64,000 nt of DNA from Sphingomonas palustris (GCA_026225215.1 JAMFSI010000110.1:1-64000); one strand, 5' to 3'; shown: positions 43,066-52,044, counted from the stretch's first letter. Notes: generated from the sequence alone by a model not told the origin. Numbers and translations: made by a program.

Positions 43066-44103
43066 ATGACCACCAAACACTATCGCGTTGCGCAATGGGG
43101 CACAGGCAATGTCGGCGTGCGCGCGCTAGCTGCGGTTATCGAGCATCCGCTGATGGAATTGGTCGCGCTGCGGGTTTTTTCCGAGGATAAGGCGGGCCGC
43201 GATGCCGGCGAACTCTGCGGCAAGCCGGCGACCGGCGTGCTGGCCAGCCTCGACCCGGAGGCGATCATCGCCGCGCGGCCCGACGTGGTCATTTATCTTC
43301 CCAATCAGCCGGATGTGGCCGAGATGTGCCGATTGCTGGCCGCCGGGATCAATATCAGCACCGCTTGCGTCGGCTTCAACGACCGCGATTCCATTCCCGC
43401 CGCCGACCGTGCCCAGCTGGAGGCGGCCTGCGCCAGCGGCCGGACCTCGCTCTATTCCACCGGATCGAGCCCAGGGTGGATCACCGAATTGGTCCCGCTG
43501 ACGCTGCTCAACATGCAGCGGCGGCTCGATCGCTACATCATCACCGATTATGCCGATATGGCGACGCGCGATTCACCCCTCATGCTGGGACAGCTGGGTT
43601 TCGGAACCGATCCCGCCACGCGCGACAGCAGCCGGCCAATGGGCACCGCGACCAGTACACCCCCGACCTTCCGCGCCTTGGCCAAGGCGATCGGCCTGCC
43701 GCTCGACGAGGTGACGACGGGCATCGAATATGCCGTTGCGCGCAATTCCGTCGAAGTAGCCGCCGGCACGATTGCGGCAGGCACGATCGGCGCGATGCGA
43801 ATGTCGGTCAGCGGCTGGCGCGGCGGACGCGAAATCCTCACGCGCCATTCGCTGTGGTATGTCACCCGCGATACCGAGCCCGCCTGGGACTACCGCGATT
43901 CGGGCTGGCGCGTGCAGGTCAAGGGCGACACCTCGCTCGATGTATCGATCGGTTTCGATGTGACGCCCGAGGATTATGCCCGCTACTCGCCGGGGCTCAC
44001 CGCGCATCCGGTGATCAATGCGCTGCCCTATGTTTGCGACGCGGCGCCGGGCATTTTGCATACGGCGGATTTGCCGATGCTGGCGCCTTATTTGGGAGAG
44101 TGA
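43066..44103 (+). CDS. NAD(P)-dependent amine dehydrogenase-like protein (dihydrodipicolinate reductase fold)
   Basis: The 345-residue protein begins with a Rossmann motif (VAQWGTGNVGVRALAAVIEHP) and continues with a dihydrodipicolinate-reductase-like C-terminal domain (STGSSPGWITELVPL, HSLWYVTRD). It resembles 2,4-diaminopentanoate dehydrogenase-type proteins. Its position after two SDR genes suggests a small oxidoreductase cluster, but no pathway can be named. Confidence 0.8.
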   Translation: MTTKHYRVAQWGTGNVGVRALAAVIEHPLMELVALRVFSEDKAGRDAGELCGKPATGVLASLDPEAIIAARPDVVIYLPNQPDVAEMCRLLAAGINISTACVGFNDRDSIPAADRAQLEAACASGRTSLYSTGSSPGWITELVPLTLLNMQRRLDRYIITDYADMATRDSPLMLGQLGFGTDPATRDSSRPMGTATSTPPTFRALAKAIGLPLDEVTTGIEYAVARNSVEVAAGTIAAGTIGAMRMSVSGWRGGREILTRHSLWYVTRDTEPAWDYRDSGWRVQVKGDTSLDVSIGFDVTPEDYARYSPGLTAHPVINALPYVCDAAPGILHTADLPMLAPYLGE

Positions 44104-44109
44104 GAGGGA

Positions 44110-44142
44110 CCGGGTGCGACGCTTTAGCATCATCGCACCGGG
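44110..44142. terminator. Hairpin between convergent genes
   Basis: CCGGGTGCGA at 44110-44119 and TCGCACCGGG at 44133-44142 form a near-perfect stem around a 13-base loop between two convergent genes. It has no T-run, so its terminator strength is uncertain. Confidence 0.45.
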
Positions 44143-44157
44143 ATTGAACCTCCACCC

Positions 44158-45807
44158 TTAGCCTGCACCCATCGCCCGTAGCACGGTGATGAACACCGCA
44201 TAAAGCACCCCGGCGATCGCCATCGCTGCGGGCAGCGTCAATATCCAGGCCATGGCGATATTGCGCACCGTGCTGGCTTGTAGCCCGGCGCCATCGGCGA
44301 CCATGGTGCCGGCGACGCCGCTGGACAGAATATGCGTGGTCGAGACCGGCATACCGTAGAACTCCGCGAGCAGGATCGTACTGGCGGCCATCAGCTCCGC
44401 TGACGCGCCCATGCCGTAAGTGAGATGCGTCTTGCCGATCTTCTCGCCGACGGTGACGACGATGCGCTCCCAGCCGACCATGGTGCCGAGACCGAGGGCG
44501 AGTGCGACGGTGACTTTCACCCAGATGGGGATGAAGCGCGTGCCCTTTTCGAGCAGGCCCTGATAGGCCTTGAGTTGCTTGTCGCCGCCATTCGGGAAAC
44601 TGGCCTTGGCCTTGTCCTTATCCTTGGTGAGCCTGTTCAGCGCGTCGTTTACGACATACATTTCGTTGCGCAGATTCTTGGTGGCGGCGGCGGGCACGTG
44701 GCGGATCGAGCCGTAGTCCTGGAGTTCGCGCGAGATGTCGGCGGCCTCGATGTCGAGTGCGGCATAGACCTGCGGCGCATCGACTTTCTTGATGCGCAGC
44801 GCTTGCTCCAGGATCGGGCGCGCCTGGGACGGTTCGATCGTCGTGCCCGCTTCCTTGGTGTGGAACACGCTTTGCGCAGCAGTCGCCGCCTGGACGAAGG
44901 CCGGGGTGGAATTGTCCGGCATCGTCCGGTTCAGCGCATAGGCGGTCGGCGCAACCCCGATCAGAATCAGCATGATCAGGCCCATGCCCTTCTGCCCGTC
45001 ATTGCCGCCGTGCGCGAAGGAAACGGCGGTGCAAGTAAACACCAGCAGCGCGCGGATCGGCCAAGGCGGCGGTGTCTCGCCTTTGGGCTCCTCATAGAGC
45101 TTGGGATTGGGGATCACCGCTTTCATGATCCACAGCAACAGCATGGCCCCGACGAAGCCCATCACCGGGCTGACCAGCAGCGCCAGCAGCACGCTTTCAG
45201 CCGAACTCCATTCGACTCCGGACGTGCCGCCGGGGCCGCTGGTCAGGAATTGGTTCGCCAGGCCGACGCCGATGATCGAGCCGATCAGGGCATGGCTCGA
45301 AGAATTGGGCAGGCCGAACCACCAGGTGCCCAGGTTCCATGTCACCGCCGCCAGTAGCAGCGCGAAGATCATGGCATAGCCGCCGACCGAGCCGACATGG
45401 AGGATAAGCTCCACGGGGAGCAGTGTGATGATCGAATAGGCGACCGCGCCGGTCGAAATCATCACCCCGATGAAGTTCCACGTGCCCGACCACACCACCG
45501 CGAACACCGGTTTCAGCGAATTGGTGTAGATCACCGTCGCCACCGCATTGGCGGTATCGTGGAAGCCGTTGACGAATTCGAAGCCGAGCGCGATCAGCAG
45601 CGCCAGCCCCAGAAACAGGAAAGCGCCCACCGCCAGCGGCTCGCCGACATTGCTGGTATCGATGAAGATACTGGTGCCGGCAAAAATGATGCCGCCCAGC
45701 AGAACCACCACGAAGCCGACGATTCCGGCGGGATGGAGCTTGTGATTGAAAGATCGGCCCTTAGTGGTGGGGGCCGAAGTCGATGAGTCGAACGGACGGG
45801 TGGCCAA
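44158..45807 (-). CDS. Inorganic phosphate transporter, PiT family
   Basis: The 549-residue protein has two PiT repeats: GFEFVNGFHDTANAVATVIYTNS and LVFTCTAVSFAHGGNDGQKGMG, each followed by helices with GLPNSSSHALIGSIIG or GMPVSTTHILSSGVAG. A large soluble loop of about 150 residues separates the halves. It imports phosphate with a cation across the inner membrane. I chose the TTG at 45807 because GAGGAG lies seven bases upstream; no ATG is suitable. Confidence 0.93.
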   Translation of the reverse strand: MATRPFDSSTSAPTTKGRSFNHKLHPAGIVGFVVVLLGGIIFAGTSIFIDTSNVGEPLAVGAFLFLGLALLIALGFEFVNGFHDTANAVATVIYTNSLKPVFAVVWSGTWNFIGVMISTGAVAYSIITLLPVELILHVGSVGGYAMIFALLLAAVTWNLGTWWFGLPNSSSHALIGSIIGVGLANQFLTSGPGGTSGVEWSSAESVLLALLVSPVMGFVGAMLLLWIMKAVIPNPKLYEEPKGETPPPWPIRALLVFTCTAVSFAHGGNDGQKGMGLIMLILIGVAPTAYALNRTMPDNSTPAFVQAATAAQSVFHTKEAGTTIEPSQARPILEQALRIKKVDAPQVYAALDIEAADISRELQDYGSIRHVPAAATKNLRNEMYVVNDALNRLTKDKDKAKASFPNGGDKQLKAYQGLLEKGTRFIPIWVKVTVALALGLGTMVGWERIVVTVGEKIGKTHLTYGMGASAELMAASTILLAEFYGMPVSTTHILSSGVAGTMVADGAGLQASTVRNIAMAWILTLPAAMAIAGVLYAVFITVLRAMGAG

Positions 45808-45923
45808 GGGCCTGCTCCTCGAATTCCCGTCCGCTCGCAATTTGGCCGCGAAATCTTACCGTAGCAAGACACCGGATCGCTTACTGCGAATTTTCTGGAT
45901 TGAACCGCATTCTCAGAGACGAT

Positions 45924-45997
45924 CCGCTCCCCCAGTTAGTACCACCCATGAAATATTACCCTATTGAGTGGTTGGGCAGGGGGAGCGGGACGGCACG
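45924..45997. repeat. Long palindromic element, copy 2
   Basis: CCGCTCCCCCAGTTAGTACC at 45924 onward and the inverse block CAGGGGGAGCGGGACGGCAC ending at 45996 frame an inner GTACCACC...GTGGTT pair. The sequence matches the element at 5033-5123 in both blocks and in spacing, but the arms have more mismatches. It lies upstream of the phosphate transporter. Confidence 0.75.
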
Positions 45998-46058
45998 CGA
46001 AAGGATTTATTCCCGAAGTCGCAAAATAATTTTCAAATAATGTCGCAGAGAAGCTTCG

Positions 46059-46709
46059 CTATCGCACCAGCGGCAGGCGGCCCAGCTCATGTTGCTCCGA
46101 TCGCGGTTGCCTCGGATCGTGCAAACCCGAGACGACGTCCGCCTGGCGTAACGCCCATCCCTCCAGCAATTGCCGTCCGCCCAGCCAGTCACCGCTCGGC
46201 GTCAGATCTTCCGACGCGATAAAATGGCTGCCCCAATCCTGAGCAAGCCGGCGCTGCGCCGCATAGGTGGTGGGCGGCGCATGCGGAGCGGCCACGACCA
46301 TCGACGGGAAGGGCAACTCGCGGCGCGGACATGACGAAAACCGCGCCAGGCGAGCGTCGCTGCCCGGGCGATCGACATCGGGCGGTGCCACCAGCAATGC
46401 GGCAATCACCGGATCGCCAAAACCCGGCTTTTCGAATTCCGCCCACCACGCCGCTGCCACGCAGCCCAGCCCATGCCCGACCAGGATAATCGGACGAGCG
46501 GCGAGATGAACCGCCAGGTTGATCTTGTTGACCCAGGTGTTGCGATGCGGGTGATCCCACAAGCCGAGATCGATCCGGTGGCAATTGGCGATATCGCGCT
46601 CCCACACGCCCAGCCATTCGCTATCGCGGTCCGCGGCATTGTGAGGAATCAGCAGAACCAGGGGTTCGACGCCACCCTCGAAATGCGTATTCGTGCCTGG
46701 CGTTGCCAT
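46059..46709 (-). CDS. RBBP9/YdeN-like alpha/beta hydrolase lacking the catalytic triad
   Basis: The 216-residue protein follows the RBBP9/YdeN fold, with PIILVGHGLGCVAAAWW at residues 73-89 and later AAQRRLAQDWGSHFI. The nucleophile Ser of the GHSLGC elbow is Gly80 (codon GGG). The usual Asp-containing SxDDPY segment is AAPHAPPTTY and the usual Gly-His segment is missing too. The frame is otherwise intact, so it is either a non-catalytic binding protein or a decaying gene. A CTCAAC dyad lies upstream at 46777. Confidence 0.75.
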   Translation of the reverse strand: MATPGTNTHFEGGVEPLVLLIPHNAADRDSEWLGVWERDIANCHRIDLGLWDHPHRNTWVNKINLAVHLAARPIILVGHGLGCVAAAWWAEFEKPGFGDPVIAALLVAPPDVDRPGSDARLARFSSCPRRELPFPSMVVAAPHAPPTTYAAQRRLAQDWGSHFIASEDLTPSGDWLGGRQLLEGWALRQADVVSGLHDPRQPRSEQHELGRLPLVR

Positions 46710-46776
46710 CGTATCATCTCCTGCAAGATGGGAAGGCCGGTCGACTCGGAATACGTCCCGACAAGCCTGCTATAAA

Positions 46777-46795
46777 CTCAACTTATGTAGTTGAG
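46777..46795. promoter_or_regulatory. Possible operator upstream of the RBBP9-like gene
   Basis: CTCAAC at 46777-46782 and GTTGAG at 46790-46795 are perfect inverted halves separated by seven AT-rich bases. The site lies about 70 bases before the RBBP9-like gene (minus strand) and just past the stop of the MFS gene. It has the size of a binding site for a dimeric winged-helix regulator; no regulator gene is adjacent. Confidence 0.4.
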
Positions 46796-46848
46796 AATAC
46801 CCTTGCGCTGGAATGAAGACGATGTGCGGTCAACAGATCGAATTAGCG

Positions 46849-48291
46849 TCAGCCCAGGTGAAGATCCTTCTGGTGCACTTCCTCGGCACCGTCCTCGCGC
46901 TGCAATTTGCGGAACACCAGGGTCGAGGCGATGGTGAACAATCCCAGCGTCAGGAAGGCATGGTGCAACCCGCCGATCATCGCTCGGGCATCGGCATGAC
47001 GGGCGTTGAGGAAGAACACCGTGGTCAGGCCGGCGACGGCGACGCCAAAGCTGGCCGAGAGCTGCTGCGCGGTGCTGGCGATCGAACTCGCCCGGCTGGC
47101 CTGAGCGGGCGTGACATCGGCGTAGACCAGCGTGTTCATGGCGGTGAATTGCAGCGACATCAGCGCGCCATAGGCCAGCGCCTGCAACACGATCTGCCAG
47201 GATGGCGTCGCGGGCCCGATTATGCCGAACAGCATGATCATCCCGCCGACCGCAATCGTGTTGACGATCAGGACATTGCGATAGCCGAGCCGGTCGAGAA
47301 TGCGGGGCAGCATGAATTTGGTGCTGAGTGAGGCCAGCGCTTGCGGCATGATCAGCAGCCCCGATTGCACCGGCGTCAGCCCAAGCCCCTCCTGATACAG
47401 CAGCGGCAGCAGGAACGGCACCCCGCCCATGCCGATGCGCGTGACGAAGCTGCCCGAGACGGCGGTGGCAAAGGTGCGGATCCGAAACAGCGCCAGATCG
47501 AGCAGGGGGGGCAATGCCCGCCCCTGCGCATGCACGCCATATCCCGCCAGCAGCGCCAGCGACAGCGCCAGCAGCCCGAGCATCTCGCCCGCGCTCAGCG
47601 AATGCTCGCCGAAGATCTCCAACACATAGGACAGCAGCGAAATGCCCGATCCGAACAGAATGAGCCCGACGATGTCCAACGGGTCGGGACGCGCAGCGGC
47701 AAAGTCGGGCAAGCGGTGCCAGACGAACAGAATGCCGGCGATGCCGATCGGGATATTGACGAAGAAGATCACTCGCCAATGCAGGTAATGGACGATCAAC
47801 CCGCCGAGCAGCGGCCCCAGCATCGGCGCGATCAGCGTCGGGATCGAAACGAAACTCATCGCCCGGACCAGTTCGGACTTGGGGAAACTGCGCACCAGCG
47901 TCAGCCGCCCGACCGGTACCATCATCGAGCCGCCCATGCCCTGGATGATCCGGCACAGCACCAGCACATGGATGTCGCTGGTAATCCCGCACAGCAGCGA
48001 GCCCAAAGTGAACAAGGCGATCGCCGAGGTAAATACCCGGCGGGTGCCGAACCGGTCGGCCATCCAGCCACTGATCGGGATGAACACGGCGAGGCTCAGC
48101 GTATAGCTTGCCAGCACCGCCTTCATGCTCAGCGGTGGCACACCCAGGGCGTGCGAAATCGCCGGGACTGCGGTGTTGAGGATGGTGGTATCGAGCGATT
48201 CCATGAAGAATGCGACCGCCACCAGCCATGGCAGCAGGCGCTTTATCGAGGGGTCTTGCGGCTGCGGGGTGGGGGGATCGTCTCGGGCCAT
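46849..48291 (-). CDS. MFS multidrug exporter, EmrB/QacA (DHA2) type
   Basis: The 480-residue protein has 14 predicted helices with FFMESLDTTILNTAVPAIS in the first, GWMADRFGTRRVFTSAI (motif A) and GMGGSMMVPVGRLTLVRSF (motif C region). It exports drugs in exchange for protons. The ATG at 48291 starts the family core; longer frames run into the GC-rich repeat upstream. Confidence 0.92.
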   Translation of the reverse strand: MARDDPPTPQPQDPSIKRLLPWLVAVAFFMESLDTTILNTAVPAISHALGVPPLSMKAVLASYTLSLAVFIPISGWMADRFGTRRVFTSAIALFTLGSLLCGITSDIHVLVLCRIIQGMGGSMMVPVGRLTLVRSFPKSELVRAMSFVSIPTLIAPMLGPLLGGLIVHYLHWRVIFFVNIPIGIAGILFVWHRLPDFAAARPDPLDIVGLILFGSGISLLSYVLEIFGEHSLSAGEMLGLLALSLALLAGYGVHAQGRALPPLLDLALFRIRTFATAVSGSFVTRIGMGGVPFLLPLLYQEGLGLTPVQSGLLIMPQALASLSTKFMLPRILDRLGYRNVLIVNTIAVGGMIMLFGIIGPATPSWQIVLQALAYGALMSLQFTAMNTLVYADVTPAQASRASSIASTAQQLSASFGVAVAGLTTVFFLNARHADARAMIGGLHHAFLTLGLFTIASTLVFRKLQREDGAEEVHQKDLHLG

Positions 48292-48335
48292 GCTTCGGGA
48301 CAATAACCGATTTCGCGCGCTATTCCAGCGTTGCC

Positions 48336-48431
48336 ATGCCCACCCCCAGCCCCTCCCGCAAGCGGGAGGGGAGCAGAAACGCAATGCTCCTTTCTCCCCT
48401 CCCGCTTGCGGGAGGGGTTGGGGGTGGGCAT
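48336..48431. repeat. GC-rich inverted repeat (CTCCCGC type)
   Basis: ATGCCCACCCCCAGCCCCTC at 48336 is repeated in inverse at the other end (to 48431), and each arm contains its own CTCCCGCAAGCGGGAG hairpin. The arms are about 37 bases around 21 bases. It lies between divergent MFS and Rieske genes and has the look of a dispersed intergenic repeat. Confidence 0.8.
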
Positions 48432-48547
48432 TTCTGCATTCTCAATTATCGCTTGCCGTCCCGCCGATTCGCGGTCGATATGGTGCGATAACGATGGTTC
48501 CGCTACCCGCTGGGTGACTGGGAGCCGCGCCGGGAAAGGTTGCCTGC

Positions 48548-49747
48548 ATGAACACCCATGTCCCCCGCTTCGAGCCAGTCGCGCAGCAGAATCTCGATTG
48601 GCTCGGCACCGAACCGATTCCGGCCAGCGCCTATTACGATCCCGCCTGGTTCGAACTGGAGCGTCAGGCAGTTTTTCGACGCAGTTGGCTGCAGATCGGC
48701 CACGTCTGCGAGCTCCCCGAACCGGGCAGTTTCGTTCGCCGCGAGATCGAAGTGGCTCATGCTTCGATCCTGATCGTGCGCGGCAAGGATTTGCGCATCC
48801 GCGCGTTTCATAACGTCTGTACTCATCGCGGCACGCAGTTGGTGGCCGAAGAGGCGGGGCGGCAATCGTCGTTCAGCTGCCCCTATCACCGCTGGACCTT
48901 TTCCGGTGAAGGCGAACTGGTGGGGGCACCCGATTTCGAGCAGTTCCACGTCACCAAGGCGGATTGCGCGCTGCCCGCCATCGCCGTCGATATCTGCGCC
49001 GGGATGATCTTCATCAGCTTTGCCGAGCATCCGCCGGTGCTGCGCGAATGGCTGGGCGATCTCGCCGAGCGGCTCGAAGCGCTGCCCATCGCGAAAGCGA
49101 CGACCTTCACCGAATATGTCTATGAAATCGACGCCAACTGGAAGCTGACCTATGATAATTTCCAGGAAAACTACCACCTCCGCTTCATTCATCCGCGTTC
49201 GAGCGGCGGTGGCACTGGCCCCGACAATCCCTTCGGTTACCCGGCGCGTTACGGCTTTCACGGGCCACACCGTACACAGACCATTTGGGTGAATTCCGAG
49301 GCGCCGCTGCCATCCACAGCCACCCAGGTCGCTTTTGGCACGGCAATGCAGAGGCTCGCCGCGCAGGGCGTGACCGCGACTGAAGACGGCCGGGATTATT
49401 TCGCGCTGTTCCCCAATTTCTTCCTGTTCGGCTCACCGGCCCAGCATTTCTCGCATATGGTGATGCCGATCAACGCGACGCGATCGCGCGGGGTGTTCCG
49501 ACTCTATTGGATCGGCGAGGATAGCAGCGCCAGCGAGCGTTTCGCCCGCGAACATCTGATGGCGCTGACCCGCGACGTCCATTCCGAGGATCGCGGGGTG
49601 ATCGAAGCCGGCCAGCGCGGGCTCAGCAGCGGCGCGCTCCGCCATATTCATTTCCAGACCCAGGAAGTGCTGTGCCGCCATTTGTATAATGAAGTCGAGG
49701 CGGCGGTACGGGCCTATCAGGCCGAAACAGCGGCGGGCATCACATGA
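48548..49747 (+). CDS. Rieske non-heme iron oxygenase, alpha subunit
   Basis: The 399-residue protein has the Rieske cluster ligands in NVCTHRGTQL and CPYHRWTF (Cys-X-His ... Cys-X2-His, about residues 92-118) and the mononuclear iron site in DNFQENYHLRFIHP. It would hydroxylate or demethylate an aromatic or quaternary amine substrate (GbcA-like enzymes share this form). No ferredoxin or reductase gene is adjacent, so electrons must come from elsewhere. Confidence 0.9.
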   Translation: MNTHVPRFEPVAQQNLDWLGTEPIPASAYYDPAWFELERQAVFRRSWLQIGHVCELPEPGSFVRREIEVAHASILIVRGKDLRIRAFHNVCTHRGTQLVAEEAGRQSSFSCPYHRWTFSGEGELVGAPDFEQFHVTKADCALPAIAVDICAGMIFISFAEHPPVLREWLGDLAERLEALPIAKATTFTEYVYEIDANWKLTYDNFQENYHLRFIHPRSSGGGTGPDNPFGYPARYGFHGPHRTQTIWVNSEAPLPSTATQVAFGTAMQRLAAQGVTATEDGRDYFALFPNFFLFGSPAQHFSHMVMPINATRSRGVFRLYWIGEDSSASERFAREHLMALTRDVHSEDRGVIEAGQRGLSSGALRHIHFQTQEVLCRHLYNEVEAAVRAYQAETAAGIT

Positions 49748-50079
49748 GCGCGCAGCTCCCCAAAGGTTTCGCCGCGCTGGAGCCCTTTGCCGAACGCTGG
49801 GCCGGGGCGACGGCAGCGGAGCGGGCCGACTTGCGCGCCGCCCACGCCATCGCCGAGCGCGATGCCTTTGCCGCTGCCTGCGCACCGCTGCTGGCGCAGG
49901 GTCTGGCGCGTCTCGACCAAACCCCGCTCGCCGAACAGGACGAGGCCGAGCAGCGGTTGATGCGGCTGCTGCTGACTTATGCGCATGTCTCGCTGGCAGC
50001 GGTGCAGGGGCCGGATGAAGCGATGCATGCGCGATTGCGGACCGATATGCGAATTACGCGAACCCCGGCGGACGTCTGA
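49744..50079 (+). CDS. Hypothetical helical protein coupled to the Rieske oxygenase
   Basis: The 111-residue protein overlaps the oxygenase stop by four bases (ATGA), which implies cotranscription and perhaps interaction. It is rich in Ala, Glu and Leu and almost wholly helical, with LTYAHVSLAAVQGPDEAMHARLR near the C-terminus shown here only in part as a conserved-looking segment. I do not recognise a family. Confidence 0.65.
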   Translation: MSAQLPKGFAALEPFAERWAGATAAERADLRAAHAIAERDAFAAACAPLLAQGLARLDQTPLAEQDEAEQRLMRLLLTYAHVSLAAVQGPDEAMHARLRTDMRITRTPADV

Positions 50080-50101
50080 TTTCAACACGCAAGATCGGAT
50101 C

Positions 50102-50195
50102 CCCGTCCGTGCTGAGCTTGTCGAAGCACTGCCTTGTTCTTTTTTGGTGGCCGTAGAAAGAAGGACAGTCCTTCGACAAGCTCAGGACGGACGGG
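50102..50195. repeat. REP-like inverted repeat, family CTGAGCTTGTCGAAG, copy 3
   Basis: CCCGTCCGTGCTGAGCTTGT begins at about 50102 and the inverse CTTCGACAAGCTCAGGACGG runs to about 50190, with a 30-base centre containing TTGTTCTTTTTTGG. It is the cleanest of the three copies. Confidence 0.85.
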
Positions 50196-50276
50196 AAAAG
50201 GCGCTCGGGTCGGAGCAAGTCGGAATCGGAAGTGCGCTGAGCGCTGAGGCTAATCGAGGCGCGCCCAGCACAGCAA

Positions 50277-50555
50277 TTACCCAATATACGTGCGCAACAC
50301 GCTGATCAGCTCGGCGGCGGCGGCCTGTTCGGTCTCGGTCGGGCTGCGGTCGGCATCGATCATATGAAGGCGAATGTGTTCGTTGACGACCTCCGCCATC
50401 AACCCGTGGATCGCCCCTCTGGCGGCGGTCACCTGCTGCATGATCTCGACACAGGCTGCATCCGCCTCCAGCGCTCTTTCGATGGCATCGATCTGCCCGC
50501 GCAGGCGGCGGACGCGATTCAGTAACTTACGTTTGTCAGTGAGTTGGTGAGCCAT
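50277..50555 (-). CDS. RcnR/DmeR-type metal-sensing repressor
   Basis: The 92-residue all-helical protein belongs to the CsoR/RcnR family. The metal ligands of E. coli RcnR are all present at the same positions: His3, Cys35, His60 and His64, which favours Ni/Co sensing over Cu (CsoR) or formaldehyde (FrmR). It would repress by binding a TACCCC...GGGGTA dyad, and a perfect one lies at 50585-50600. It is divergent from a porin gene. Confidence 0.88.
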   Translation of the reverse strand: MAHQLTDKRKLLNRVRRLRGQIDAIERALEADAACVEIMQQVTAARGAIHGLMAEVVNEHIRLHMIDADRSPTETEQAAAAELISVLRTYIG

Positions 50556-50584
50556 GCGAAAATTCGTTCCGATCCGCTTGCAAA

Positions 50585-50600
50585 ATACCCCATGGGGTAT
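50585..50600. promoter_or_regulatory. Operator for the RcnR/DmeR-type repressor
   Basis: ATACCCCATGGGGTAT is a perfect 16-base palindrome in the 88-base gap between the repressor and the divergent porin gene. G/C-tract dyads flanked by TA are the known operator form of this family. Its location suggests that both genes are controlled by it. Confidence 0.75.
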
Positions 50601-50643
50601 ATGGCGCGCTTCGAACAATGCCAAGGCCAAAGCGAGTTCCACC

Positions 50644-52044
50644 ATGATTCGACTTTTCCCGACGATGGCCTGCGGCGCGCTGCTGGCGGCATGGGCCCCG
50701 CTCGCGCCGGCTCTCGCACAGGATGTACCGCCCGCTACCCCTGCGCCAGTTCCACCGGCCTTGCCTGCGAGTGCGTCCCCCTCCGCGCCCGCAGCCGACG
50801 CCGCGCCGCAATCCTTCGCCATTCACGGCCAGGGTACCCTCACCGTCCAAGGTACGCCGGGATTCACCGCGCCTTATGCCGGCCCCAACAGTCTCTCGCC
50901 TAATCAGGTCAAGGAAACCGCCGACGTCACCGCTTATCTCGGCGCGCGGCTGTGGCCGGGCGCAGAACTCTGGGTGAACCCGGAGTTCGACCAGGGCTTC
51001 GGTCTGTCGAACACGCTGGGCGTGGCCGGCTTTACCAGCGGCGAGGCCTATAAGGTCGGCAAGGCCAACCCCTATTTCAAACTCCAGCGGGTGTTCCTGC
51101 GCCAGACCATCGATCTCGGCGGCGAGTCCAGCGCGGTGGCCGCGGCTGCCAACCAGCTTGCCGGTCACCAGACCGCTAACCGGCTCGTCTTCACCCTGGG
51201 CAAATTCAGCGTAACCGATGTCTTCGACACCAACGCCTATGCCCATGATCCGCGCGGCGACTTCTTCAACTGGTCGCTGATCGATACCGGCACTTTCGAT
51301 TATGCCGCCAACTCATGGGGCTACACCTTCGGCGGCGCAGCGGAGTGGTACCAGGGCGACTGGACGCTGCGCGCCGGCTTGTTCGACTTGTCGAAAATAC
51401 CCAACGATCAATCGCTTGAGATCGATTTATCGCAATACCAGATCAATGGCGAGATCGAGCACCGCCATACCATCGCCGGCCACCCCGGCGCGATCCGCAT
51501 CGGCGCCTATTTCATGCGCGGGCGCTTCGCCAAGCTCGCCGATGCCGTCACGCTGTTCGACACCACCGGCGCGATCCCCGCCGACCTGGCGCCGCTGCGC
51601 CAGTATCGCGACAAATGGGGTATCCAGCTCAATGCCGAGCAGGAGGTGAACGCGATCCTCGGCGTGTTCCTGCGCGCCGGCTACGGCGACGGCAAGTCCG
51701 AGGCCGACGAATTCAGCGACATCGACCGCACCGTCGCGGTGGGCGGCCAGCTCAAGGGCAACCCCTGGGGCCGCGCCGACGACCGCATCGGCCTTGCTAC
51801 CGTGGTCAATGGCATCTCGAAACTGCATCAGGAGTTCCTCGATGACGGCGGCCTCGGCATCCTCATCGGCGACGGGACGCTGCCGCATGAAGGCGACGAG
51901 TGGATCATCGAAAGCTATTACGATTGGCAGATGTTCAAGGACTTCAACGTCACTTTCGATTACCAACATGTGCAGAATTCCGGCTATAACAAGGATCGCG
52001 GGCCGGTGAGCGTGTTTTCGCTGCGGTTTCACGCGGCAATCTAG
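50644..52044 (+). CDS. OprB-like carbohydrate-type porin
   Basis: The protein of about 466 residues has a signal peptide (cleavage near ALAQD), a Pro/Ala-rich linker and an outer-membrane barrel with OprB-family motifs: ARLWPGAELWVNPEFDQGFGLSNTLGVAGF, seen as an extended strand pair, and GKFSVTDVFDTNAYAHDPR. Start is ATG 50644, where the signal peptide begins; the longer frame overlaps the operator and repressor. Its place opposite an RcnR-type gene suggests metal-linked control, perhaps for passage of a metal-ligand complex. Confidence 0.82.
   Translation: MIRLFPTMACGALLAAWAPLAPALAQDVPPATPAPVPPALPASASPSAPAADAAPQSFAIHGQGTLTVQGTPGFTAPYAGPNSLSPNQVKETADVTAYLGARLWPGAELWVNPEFDQGFGLSNTLGVAGFTSGEAYKVGKANPYFKLQRVFLRQTIDLGGESSAVAAAANQLAGHQTANRLVFTLGKFSVTDVFDTNAYAHDPRGDFFNWSLIDTGTFDYAANSWGYTFGGAAEWYQGDWTLRAGLFDLSKIPNDQSLEIDLSQYQINGEIEHRHTIAGHPGAIRIGAYFMRGRFAKLADAVTLFDTTGAIPADLAPLRQYRDKWGIQLNAEQEVNAILGVFLRAGYGDGKSEADEFSDIDRTVAVGGQLKGNPWGRADDRIGLATVVNGISKLHQEFLDDGGLGILIGDGTLPHEGDEWIIESYYDWQMFKDFNVTFDYQHVQNSGYNKDRGPVSVFSLRFHAAI

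Noticed and set aside
46778..48229. Overlapping 483-codon frame on the same strand as the EmrB-type gene
   Set aside because: It is the out-of-frame reading of the exporter; the 46849-48291 frame has the MFS motifs.
48336..48431. GC-rich hairpins considered as a bidirectional terminator
   Set aside because: It lies between divergent gene starts, has no T-runs and has nested symmetry typical of dispersed repeats.
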